NCBI GenBank assembly: GCA_965261255.1
Contig: CBDHCQ010000004.1
Span: 1,984,001-2,048,000, forward strand
Length of the DNA stretch: 64,000 nt
Direction of reading: 5' to 3'
Source: Bin80 sp965261255
Lineage (GTDB): Bacteria > Bacteroidota > Rhodothermia > Rhodothermales > Bin80
Shown here one piece after another: positions 19,301-27,519 of the stretch; within the stretch, counting starts at the first letter, position 1, and each line of letters opens with the position of its first letter. The notes beneath the pieces are model-generated. The model searched no databases. It was not told the DNA's origin and worked only from the letters and a program-made list of their open reading frames with translations. The translations under genes were made by a program, and so were the position numbers.

Positions 19301-20518
19301 ATGACTACCCTGAATCGCTGCTTGCAAGTCCTGCTCATCGCACTGGTGGTCCTTAGTGCTGCTTGTGGCGATCAGCCGCCCGCTGAACCCGTCGTTACAG
19401 ACTTGCCCGATGAGGTATCCATCACCTTAGATACCACTGGGGCCGTAGTTGTCACGAGCGCCCCCCTGAGTTCGGACGCCACCTGCATCATCAGCGAGGA
19501 GCCTACGCTGGTCGTCGGCGACAATGAGCACGATGACAATCAGTGGTTTTCCACGATTCGGGGCGCCGGACGACTCTCTGACGGATCCATCGTGGTGGCC
19601 GACCGCCTAGCAGCCGAATTACGCATATATGACCTTGAAGGGCGGCATCTGCGGTCTATGGGGCGATCGGGTGAAGGGCCTGGCGAATTTCGGAATCCCT
19701 TAGGCCTGTGGGTTACGTCAGGTGATACCTTGTGGGCAGGGGACTACCGCCCGTGGAGATACAACGTCTTTACTGCTGAGGGTGAACTTGTGCGCCAGGT
19801 GAATCTCAAGCCTACATACCCTAATTCTTCCCGTGGAGGAGGCATTCTGGATAATGGGTTTAGCATCAACGCAAGAACGGGATGGGGAACCAAAGGAGAT
19901 TTTTCTGAGCGGATGTCCTTGTTCGTGGAAGTCCACGATCCCAGTGGCAACCTTACGGATGGGCCTCTCAAAATGCTGGGACCAAGAGAAGGCACCATCC
20001 GAGGTGGCCCGTCTACTCTTGTAACCAGAGAGCTCTTCGGATCAAGGCCGGATGTTGATGCGCTGGGTTCAACTATCGCACTTGTGCACGGCAGCAGGCC
20101 GGAGATACTAATCTTGGACCAAAAGCTCGGCGTAAAGATGATTATACGATACTATGATCCGGGCCAAATCGTTACACGCGCGCACGTACGCGCGTGGCGC
20201 GACAATCTAAGGGAGCGCAGGGGCGTTAGGTGGGATGAGTATGATGATGCTGCAATCAGCCCAGACCGTCCTGTGGCGGATATGTTTCCCTATATCTCAA
20301 CTGTCAAGATCGGGCGTGATGAACGGATCTGGATCAACAGGTACAACTTACCTGGCGAAGAACGCGGTTGGCTTGCGTTTGGAGCTGATGGCACGTTTGT
20401 TTGTCACCTGGCCGAAATGCCCGGCAGCATACAGGAGTTCGGGGCGGACTATGTGCTCCTGGAATTTGAAGAAGGAGCTCCGACTGTTCGCATACATGAG
20501 CTCAAGCTGCCCTCCTGA
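19301..20518 (+). CDS. 6-bladed beta-propeller lipoprotein
   Basis: 405 aa from the ATG at 19301, chosen because a lipoprotein signal (MTTLNRCLQVLLIALVV, lipobox LSAAC) starts there; the frame is open further upstream. Blade signatures include GRLSDGSIVVAD, LRIYDLEGRHLRS, GRSGEGPGEF and WVTSGDTLWAGD. Function unknown. Opposite in orientation to the other propeller genes nearby and flanked by two decayed genes. Confidence 0.82.
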   Translation: MTTLNRCLQVLLIALVVLSAACGDQPPAEPVVTDLPDEVSITLDTTGAVVVTSAPLSSDATCIISEEPTLVVGDNEHDDNQWFSTIRGAGRLSDGSIVVADRLAAELRIYDLEGRHLRSMGRSGEGPGEFRNPLGLWVTSGDTLWAGDYRPWRYNVFTAEGELVRQVNLKPTYPNSSRGGGILDNGFSINARTGWGTKGDFSERMSLFVEVHDPSGNLTDGPLKMLGPREGTIRGGPSTLVTRELFGSRPDVDALGSTIALVHGSRPEILILDQKLGVKMIIRYYDPGQIVTRAHVRAWRDNLRERRGVRWDEYDDAAISPDRPVADMFPYISTVKIGRDERIWINRYNLPGEERGWLAFGADGTFVCHLAEMPGSIQEFGADYVLLEFEEGAPTVRIHELKLPS

Positions 20519-20600
20519 CCTGTGCCGTATGATGGCGTCTGATACACTTCTGAACAATCTGGGTGTGTGGGCTGCAAGCACACCACGTTAGAGAAGAGAG

Positions 20601-20984
20601 TCATAACGGCTCGATTTCCTTTGCGCAAGCTGCCTGAACAACGTGGGTGAGTCGGGCTTTGGGCTCTTCAATCCGCACTTCCACGATAATGTCGGCACCA
20701 AGCTCATCCCCCGTGATGCCATATAGAATCGCGTCGTCACCCGTGTCGCTTCCGATCCTCATCTCCGACACAACCCGCCAGGTCTCTTCCGATGACCAGA
20801 GCGGTTCGTTGGTATTTTAGACTACAATTTCGCCGGAAGTAAGCGTATCAATCGTACCGGGCCAGACTTCACCAGAATCAGTGCTAGTCGAACCGCAGCC
20901 CGTGCCAAACATTGTGAAGGTCAAAGCATGAGCACAAAGTACGGCGGCAGTAGTGCGTACATTCGTAATGAGGGAAGTTTTCAT
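20601..20984 (-). pseudogene. Internally deleted paralogue of the propeller lipoprotein at 16428-17678
   Basis: The signal peptide (MKTSLITNVRTTAAVL, lipobox FGTGC) and first ~70 residues parallel the intact gene. The reading frame then jumps from DTGDDAIL directly to the C-terminal YGITGDELGADIIVEVRIEEPKA, so about 0.9 kb encoding all the blades is missing. The deletion keeps the frame. An in-frame TAG-type stop (TAA, at ~20817) also interrupts it before the junction. The 70 or so bp upstream resemble those of the intact copy. Confidence 0.85.
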
Positions 20985-21511
20985 GTATAAAGTCAGAAAA
21001 ACCATCATCGTCCGTTACGTTCCAGAGTGTGAAAATCGGCGTGTGTGCCAGGCTCAATCTCCCGTTGAGTCTCCTTGGTGTGCTGGGTATGCTGGTCGCT
21101 TGCACCCCGATCCGCCAAGTCTGCCATTGATGGGAGCGATAAGGATTGGACCAACTCAGGTGCCCCAGAGGGGTTCTCTTTCGGGCCTTTGTAGAACCGT
21201 GATGGATCACGTAACTCACATGGCTCCTTACTACGCAGCCGTCTGAAATAGAAGGAGAACGAAACTACACGCATGGACTATCGTCGCGTAAATGCGATCT
21301 CCAGACCATCATTACATTCTTAGTCAATCCGCAATGTCTTATTGTCCAGCGATGGGATTTTCTGCCGGAATTCGGGATATCCTGCAACGATCAGGTAGCC
21401 AGCTTTAAATCTAGCTCGTATCTGGAATAGAATTTCCTCTTGACTGATGCCGGTTCTCCCACTCTGTCGTCCCAAGTCACCAAAGATCCTGCGCACCTCG
21501 CAATCTCATGG
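20985..21511. other. Intergenic, nothing recognised beyond duplicated leader
   Basis: The first ~75 bp (to about 21060) resemble the DNA upstream of the intact propeller gene (near 17680-17750), including ATCGTCCGTTAC. The remainder shows no credible gene or repeat. Confidence 0.45.
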
Positions 21512-22771
21512 CTACACACCCCCCGAAAGCGTCGCGACGGCTGTGCGGATGGACAGAGGGGTTTCGGCTTTGGTCCAGGCGATGTAAACTGCGTTGCCGC
21601 TCCGGGTAATACGAGGAACGCCGCTAGCCCGTGAAGCCGATGTAGCAGCCACTACAGAAGAGGCCTCGGGCGTGCCATCGGGGTAAACACGGCGGACGCG
21701 GACCTCGGCTCCTTCGTCGGTATTCTCAATCCAACTGACCAGAGCTGAACCATCCTGCAATAAGATCGTGTCGAGGCGCCCGATGGGGGAACCATCGTCG
21801 ATCCGAACGGGAGCGCCGAAAGACCGTCCTTCGTCGGCGGAAAAGCTGAGCTTGATGCGGCGTGTGTCCTGGGCGGCTGTAAACCAGGCAAGGGCAACCT
21901 GCTCACCGGACGCTGCTACGGCCGGGCCATTAACCGGGCATCCCAGAATTTGCCATCGATCTTCGTGCACTGTCTGTGGTGCCGACCAGGTGCCGTTCTG
22001 CCACCTGACAACCGCAATGTCACGTATTTCTTCGTCTGACCGATCTCTGTATGCCACAACAATCCCGTTAGTAGTGCGGGCTGCCGAGGTCTGGCAGCAC
22101 TCACAAATGCGTTCATCAAGTAGGGTTTCGCCATGAAGCGAACCAGCATGATCAAGTATAGCAGCCCGCAATGTCATGGCTCCCCGCGGTCCACGACCGT
22201 CATGACCTCCCCCGGTGTTACGCCCGTCGAGCCAAGCAGCAAAGAGTTGGCCATCGCTCGAGGGCAGCATCGACACGAAGCCGTGTTCGGTCTGTGTGCC
22301 ATCCGAATGAGGAATCACAGACGGACTCCACGTCTGGCCGCCATCGAGGGATTGAGTCACATGAACATCGTAGGCATACGTTGCTCCTCCACTTTTAACC
22401 AGATAGTGTGCCGCTAGCGTACCGTCACCAAGCGAAATCAGTGAAGGAAAGTCGGCCCAATTAACGAACCAGTCTTCTCCTTGAGCGATGGTTTTCGGCG
22501 CTGACCATGCGTCGTGTTCCAGTCGTGAGAAACGCAGGACGTGTCCGCCTTCTGCGTGGGGCTCCACCCAACTCAGAAGCACGTCACCCTCATTGGTGGT
22601 ATGCACTGAGGGCGTAGTACTTCCGGGACCGGCGGGCGAGGCAATGTCCTGAAACGAGATCGGAGCTCCTGTTGGTGTGTCTCGGGTATGCTGTGTACTT
22701 TCGGAAGGCGTGCAGCCATTGCTTACCACAAGCACTCCGGCAAACAGGAAGAGTAAAAACCGGATAGACAT
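21512..22771 (-). CDS. BNR/sialidase-fold lipoprotein
   Basis: 419 aa from the ATG at 22771, where a lipoprotein signal begins (MSIRFLLFLFAGVLVV, SNGC). Asp-box-like repeats point to a sialidase-type propeller: SLDGGQTWSPS, SADEGRSFGAP, and strands such as FPSLISLGDGTLAAHYL. The catalytic arginine triad of true sialidases could not be confirmed, so enzymatic activity is uncertain. A pair of cysteines in CECCQTS (middle) may bind a metal or form a disulphide. Exported, probably surface anchored. Confidence 0.75.
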   Translation of the reverse strand: MSIRFLLFLFAGVLVVSNGCTPSESTQHTRDTPTGAPISFQDIASPAGPGSTTPSVHTTNEGDVLLSWVEPHAEGGHVLRFSRLEHDAWSAPKTIAQGEDWFVNWADFPSLISLGDGTLAAHYLVKSGGATYAYDVHVTQSLDGGQTWSPSVIPHSDGTQTEHGFVSMLPSSDGQLFAAWLDGRNTGGGHDGRGPRGAMTLRAAILDHAGSLHGETLLDERICECCQTSAARTTNGIVVAYRDRSDEEIRDIAVVRWQNGTWSAPQTVHEDRWQILGCPVNGPAVAASGEQVALAWFTAAQDTRRIKLSFSADEGRSFGAPVRIDDGSPIGRLDTILLQDGSALVSWIENTDEGAEVRVRRVYPDGTPEASSVVAATSASRASGVPRITRSGNAVYIAWTKAETPLSIRTAVATLSGGV

Positions 22772-23272
22772 CGTGGGTAGAAATATGGCTTGAAGAACGA
22801 ATGGGCCTCCCTGAACCACCTATTCAGGATTGGCCCGAGACGGTTTACCTCTCTGTCTCTTCCTTCGCGTCTAGCGACAAAACTTCATACAGTTGCAGGA
22901 ATCAAAGGTTTTGTCACTGGACATGTTTACTCGCCAATTGGAATCGAGCTTCCGATATGGTGTGCAAGATAATGGAATCTATCCGAATGAATGGTCACGG
23001 ATCGGTCACTATGTCGGAATGCTCTGTTTGCTATGGTTTGTACGGTGGCTGAATTGAATTGGTCTTATAAATTGGATGTTTATTCCGACCACGTAGGCCA
23101 AGTATTCCGAGCGATGTGAGCCACCGATGATAATAAATCCAAGAGTTTATAAATACTGATGTTCATCTAAGATTTCCAGAAAATGATTACAATGCGTATT
23201 CCAATGATGCGGGACACCTGTCCCACTTCCACCGAATTGGTTTCCCACTTCAAGCGGATTAGGTGTCCCACA
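22772..23272. other. Intergenic with IS21-like end motifs and an inverted repeat
   Basis: No coding sequence is recognised. 23083-23125 carries two copies of a TTCCGA(G/C)CGA-type motif, like those beside the istB remnant, and 23198-23282 is an inverted repeat. The region looks like scar tissue from insertion elements. Confidence 0.5.
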
Positions 23273-23282
23273 TCATCGGAAT
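23198..23282. repeat. Inverted repeat overlapping the 3' end of fic
   Basis: Arms 23198-23219 and 23261-23282 (22 nt each, 20 matching) flank a 41-bp spacer. The right arm, ending GTCCCACATCATCGGAAT, supplies the last codons and stop of the fic gene. It resembles a pair of insertion-sequence ends left after loss of the element. Confidence 0.6.
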
Positions 23283-24799
23283 AGGCAATCAGGATAATCG
23301 CCCATTTTTTTCCTGATGATGTTTTCCATTGAAGAACATTCATTATCGCTCAAGAAACCAAAATGTGATTTTCTTTTGTTCGCAGACAACCTACCGTTGT
23401 TTTCAAGGCAAATGCGGATAAACAGATCTATCAGGCGGTCAGGAATATCAATCACATCCTGGATCGCCTTTTTAGTACTGTCGTAATCCGCAAGGAACAT
23501 TAACTCCTCCACCAGCTCACGCTCAATGGTTTGAATTACAAAATCATACAATGCTTCCGCTTGTGCCGTCATATCGATGTAACGATACCAGTGCGCAGTA
23601 TCATTGCGGACAGTCATTTGGGCAAGCTCATCCAGACGGTATTCCACGAGTCGGCCCAAGGGACGTGAAAACGCCTCCAAAGAATCATCGTAGTCTTTTG
23701 GGTTGTTGAGCATTGTTGCAGACACGGGGAATAGTAGCCCTTCCGGAACCATTCCTTGAAGGGAGAAAATGTTGTGAATCAGAAACCGGTGGATTCGGCC
23801 GTTGCCATCTTCAAACGGATGAATAAAAACAAAGCCATAGGCTATTACAGCAGCATGAACAATAGCTGAGACACCACCGATCATCATAAGCCGATGAGAA
23901 AACAGAAGCCCCCGCATTAGATCAGGAAGATCCTCCGGCTTGGGACACACATAATGAATCAACTCTGTTTGATGGGAAATCGTCTGGCCCACATAGCTCT
24001 GAACCGTTCGATAATCCTCGTTCATGAAACGTGGATCGACAATTTGATTTTGCAGAGTAATTAAATACTGCTTTTCGCAAAAATCCTGCTGGCGTGCCAT
24101 CTCCAAGGACGCGATGAATTTTTCAATCCGTGACGCGTCGGGTTTGATGTTTTCTATTGCAAAAGAGGACCTAGTTTCTCTGCTGTAGAGATATCGTAAC
24201 GCTCTTCTAAGTAGACGCGGAGGGTACGATTCAACTACGTCCTCGCATCGCTCTCGAAAATCGGTCTGATCCATTTCTTTGAGCTTTGCCGTTTTCCTGA
24301 CAATGGGGCAAAACTCTCTTGGTCCAAGCAAATTGTTGATAATGCGGTGTCTTTTAGATTTTTCACCCTGAGGGAGCGTGTAATAAGTGTCCGGCTCAAG
24401 CGCTTCCAGATAATTCCCCGTGGACAGATTATCAATAGGGAGCCTACGACTGGTTAAAAACTCATAAAAGAACCAGATGCGACGAGCATATTTTCCCGTT
24501 GGCTTGGATTTGATGTAATCAACAAGCTCATCTTCCGCGATGACATCGAAAATAACCTTCAAAGAGCCTAGGCTCACGCCGTCATATTTCAAGGCAAATT
24601 CTAGGTGATCTCCTATTTTTTCACCGGGCCAGTATTGAAGAGAATAAGTATCTTCAACCCTGCCACCTTGTACTTTCTGCTGCCGACCACCTGTTGCCGC
24701 AACAGAGGAACTGTGCGGATCAGGCATCGCAGTCAGTCCGAATCTGTTCAGGAGCCAAGCATAGCCCGCTGGTCGTGTCTCCAAAACGTTTGTTTTCAT
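23273..24799 (-). CDS. Fic-domain AMPylase-type protein with N-terminal inhibitory motif
   Basis: 508 aa. The Fic core motif HPFEDGNGRIHR (nt ~23793-23830) has the catalytic His and the nucleotide-binding Gly-Asn-Gly-Arg, so it should transfer AMP or another nucleotide group to a target protein. SSFAIEN, near residue 210, fits the (S/T)xxxE(G/N) inhibitory helix placed before the core, i.e. class II Fic, self-inhibited until relieved. The C-terminal part has a winged-helix-like character (LFIRICLENNGRLS). The last four residues CLFR come from an inverted repeat, so the native C-terminus was probably altered. No antitoxin neighbour is seen. Confidence 0.92.
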   Translation of the reverse strand: MKTNVLETRPAGYAWLLNRFGLTAMPDPHSSSVAATGGRQQKVQGGRVEDTYSLQYWPGEKIGDHLEFALKYDGVSLGSLKVIFDVIAEDELVDYIKSKPTGKYARRIWFFYEFLTSRRLPIDNLSTGNYLEALEPDTYYTLPQGEKSKRHRIINNLLGPREFCPIVRKTAKLKEMDQTDFRERCEDVVESYPPRLLRRALRYLYSRETRSSFAIENIKPDASRIEKFIASLEMARQQDFCEKQYLITLQNQIVDPRFMNEDYRTVQSYVGQTISHQTELIHYVCPKPEDLPDLMRGLLFSHRLMMIGGVSAIVHAAVIAYGFVFIHPFEDGNGRIHRFLIHNIFSLQGMVPEGLLFPVSATMLNNPKDYDDSLEAFSRPLGRLVEYRLDELAQMTVRNDTAHWYRYIDMTAQAEALYDFVIQTIERELVEELMFLADYDSTKKAIQDVIDIPDRLIDLFIRICLENNGRLSANKRKSHFGFLSDNECSSMENIIRKKMGDYPDCLFR

Positions 24800-25281
24800 G
24801 AATTAATCCAATAAAATCGCTATTCTCCCCATAATATAGTTAAAAACAGGCCATATAAGATATAATAATTATAAATTAACCTATCTACAATAAAATATGT
24901 TAAAATTGTGCAAAAAATTCAATAAATACTTATATCTACCTGGAAATTATATAAAACAATTATAAAACTAGAAAAACAATTAAAAACCACCCTCTCTCAA
25001 ATAAAACAGTTACAAACTCCAATTTCCCTCATCAAAAGAAAAGGGGGCGGTGCCAGATGTGTCGTAACAATTAAAACTTCCACTTTAGTCCTGTAAGGAC
25101 AGATGAGGTCATTGCGCATGAACGCGTGGAATAATTCCCATTTAGTCCCTGTGCAATAAGCACCGATCAGCAAGCAGTCTTTTTAGCCAATTTGGTAAAA
25201 AGACAAGCACGCCCGAGCTGTACGGAGGAAGTTTTCCCGTGGAATATGCAACTCCCGCCACGATCAATACGAACTCTACAC
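24800..25281. other. AT-rich intergenic region
   Basis: About 24820-25020 is strikingly A+T-rich compared with its surroundings and precedes the fic start, so it likely contains that gene's promoter and suggests foreign origin. A small hairpin GTCCT-gta-AGGAC lies near 25090. No gene is recognised. Confidence 0.5.
25177..25204. terminator. Probable bidirectional terminator
   Basis: Inverted repeat GTCTTTTTAgCCAA / TTGGTAAAAAGAC around a single T, with one bulged base. The stem ends in A/T tracts on both sides, so either strand gives a stem followed by U residues. It lies ~75 bp past the aldolase stop, where the iolG-aldolase transcript should end. Confidence 0.6.
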
Positions 25282-26337
25282 TCACGCGACTGTAATCTCC
25301 GGGTCTAGGTAAACATCCTGGATTGCATTCAGGAGTTTACACCCCTCTACCAGGGGTACCTGAAAAGCCTTGCGGCCGGCAATGAGCCCCGTGCCACCGC
25401 CCCGCTTATTGATCACAGCCGCACGAACTGCTTGTGCTATATCATCTTTCCCCTTTTCACCTCCCGAATGGATTAAACCCACACGTCCAGCATAGCTGGC
25501 CAAAACCTGATACCTCGTGAGATCAATGGGATGTGATGATGACAATTCACTGTAAACCCGCTCGTCCATACGCCCATACTCTGCTCCCAAGGCTTTCGCC
25601 CCGCCTGTCCACAATGGTTGCTTCTGCTTAACTAAATCAGCCTGCACGGTGGCCGCCTGATGATTGGCTTCGGCAGTCAGGTCTGCCGAAAATATCATAT
25701 CCTTTCCTCCTGCCTGAAGAGCCTTTGGATGTAAGTAGCTGAATAAAATGGCCGCCATGCCAAGGCTGTGGGCCTCAGCGAATAGAGAGGACACCGATTG
25801 CAACTCGCGCCGAGCTCCTGCCCCTCCGAAATACACCGTGGCTGCCACAGCTACACAACCCATCTGTGCAGCTTCACGCACACGGGCAAAGAGAATGTTT
25901 TCGTAGCGTGCAGGCCAAGTAAATTGATTGTCGTGATTCAGCTTAAGCACTAGCGGTACCTTCCGCCGAGGCATTCTGGCTATTGCTCCCAGGACTCCAT
26001 ATGTACTGACAAGACCACTGCTACCCCCCTGCTCCGCCAGTCGAAGGATGGCGGCCGGATCCAAATAGATTGGATTGGGAGCGAAGACCATACCGGCTGT
26101 GTGAGCAATCCCATGGTCCACAGGAAGAAGACTCAGGTATCCGGTTCCTCCCAGGCGACCTGCACCGTATAGTGTCTGCAGTGCAGCCAGCACCCGGGGA
26201 GGCCGATCCGAGTTGTTTAAAATGGACTTCAAACGCTGCAAACCAGAAGCCTTGATGAGCGATTCAGGCACACGCGTGCACCGATGCTGGAGCAAGTTAT
26301 TTGCCTCAGCCCCAAGAACTGCCTCAATGTCCGTCAT
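25282..26337 (-). CDS. fbaB: Class I fructose-bisphosphate aldolase (FbaB/DhnA type)
   Basis: 351 aa from the ATG at 26337, which begins MTDIEAVLG as in E. coli FbaB (350 aa) and lies 1 nt after the iolG stop. Conserved family stretches: LLQHRC, GTGYLSLLPVDHGI, LVKLNHDNQ, SADLTAEANHQAA, AVINKRGGGTGLI, GRKAF and INxxxDVYLD near the end. DhnA-type aldolases use a Schiff-base lysine. In this cluster it could replace IolJ, splitting 2-deoxy-5-keto-gluconate 6-phosphate into DHAP and malonate semialdehyde; that assignment is inferred from context only. Confidence 0.9.
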   Translation of the reverse strand: MTDIEAVLGAEANNLLQHRCTRVPESLIKASGLQRLKSILNNSDRPPRVLAALQTLYGAGRLGGTGYLSLLPVDHGIAHTAGMVFAPNPIYLDPAAILRLAEQGGSSGLVSTYGVLGAIARMPRRKVPLVLKLNHDNQFTWPARYENILFARVREAAQMGCVAVAATVYFGGAGARRELQSVSSLFAEAHSLGMAAILFSYLHPKALQAGGKDMIFSADLTAEANHQAATVQADLVKQKQPLWTGGAKALGAEYGRMDERVYSELSSSHPIDLTRYQVLASYAGRVGLIHSGGEKGKDDIAQAVRAAVINKRGGGTGLIAGRKAFQVPLVEGCKLLNAIQDVYLDPEITVA

Positions 26338-26338
26338 T

Positions 26339-27364
26339 TCAAATTGTGGAAGCGATCTCCGCAATCTCCACGGGCCGTCCTGCTTTCAGGGACAGCTTAG
26401 CCGCCAAACCAATGACGACTGGCATCCTGGCCTCTTTTCCCGAAAGCGGGGATGGCTTACCATCCAGAATAGCCTCGGTAAAAGCCCGTAACTCTTCAAT
26501 GTAGGCCGCCTTATATCTGTCTAGGAAAAAGTGATACGGTACATCTCTGCGGACGCTTTCTTCTGTCGACAGAGTTGCAGTGTTCGGATAAGCGTTATCT
26601 ACCCGGATAGCCCCCTTGCTTCCAAAAACTTCTACACGCTGATCGTAGCCAAATGCAGATGACCGACCATTCTCAATGGTTAACAATGTGCCATCCCTAT
26701 ACTGCAGCACAATGGTCGCAGTATCTACATCTCCGATAGCACCGATAGCTGGATCAACCCTGACTGCCGCTGCGGCATAAACCGTCATGACGTCATGTCC
26801 CATTAGGAAACAGGACATGTCAAAGTCATGAATGGTCATATCAAGGAATAACCCACCCGAAGTGCGCAGGAACTCTATCGGTGGTGGCGCGGGATCCCGA
26901 CTAGCTATATGCACTGAATATGGTGTGCCAATCTCACCGCCATCTATCGCCCGACGAATACGTTGATAACTGGGATCAAAACGTTTCTGAAATCCCACCT
27001 GAAATAGAACACCCGCTGACTCTACAGCCTCCAGAGCGCTGTCTATGCGCTCCAGTGTTAAGTCGATGGGTTTTTCACAAAAAATATGCTTGCCCGCACC
27101 GGCGGCAGCCTCAATGATCTCGGTGTGAGTTGTGCTTGACGTACATATTGCGACTGCATCCACATCACTGCGATCGAGAATGCTTGACAGAGATGTTCCA
27201 TAATCGTCAATTCCACACGCGACCGCACAGGCTTGCGCCAGTTCCTCTTGTAGATCAACGACCGACACAAGCTTTGCACGCGGCACATGATGTACGATGT
27301 GCTCCGCGTGCATTTTCCCTATACGCCCTGTCCCGAGAACAGCTATTCGCAGAGGTTCTCTCAT
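26339..27364 (-). CDS. iolG: Inositol 2-dehydrogenase (Gfo/Idh/MocA family)
   Basis: 341 aa. N-terminal Rossmann fold GTGRIGKMHAEHI binds NAD(P). The EKPIDL motif carries the conserved Lys, and GGLFLDMTIHDFDM contains the catalytic Asp-x-x-x-His pair typical of inositol dehydrogenases. It would oxidise myo-inositol (or a stereoisomer) to an inosose. Translationally linked to the aldolase (stop then ATG 1 nt later). Sequence pattern fits IolG better than generic Gfo/Idh oxidoreductases, but the exact cyclitol cannot be told. Confidence 0.88.
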   Translation of the reverse strand: MREPLRIAVLGTGRIGKMHAEHIVHHVPRAKLVSVVDLQEELAQACAVACGIDDYGTSLSSILDRSDVDAVAICTSSTTHTEIIEAAAGAGKHIFCEKPIDLTLERIDSALEAVESAGVLFQVGFQKRFDPSYQRIRRAIDGGEIGTPYSVHIASRDPAPPPIEFLRTSGGLFLDMTIHDFDMSCFLMGHDVMTVYAAAAVRVDPAIGAIGDVDTATIVLQYRDGTLLTIENGRSSAFGYDQRVEVFGSKGAIRVDNAYPNTATLSTEESVRRDVPYHFFLDRYKAAYIEELRAFTEAILDGKPSPLSGKEARMPVVIGLAAKLSLKAGRPVEIAEIASTI

Positions 27365-27519
27365 GTTATTTCACAACCAAATTTGATTACTCACAATACG
27401 CCCGAACATCATGAATCAAGCGCAATACGGGCGAACGTAATTCGATTAAACCTTGCTCACCTATACGACAGCTTTCGTTGCAATTCCCTTCCGTCTTGCT
27501 ATACACTTCGCGGGCAGCA

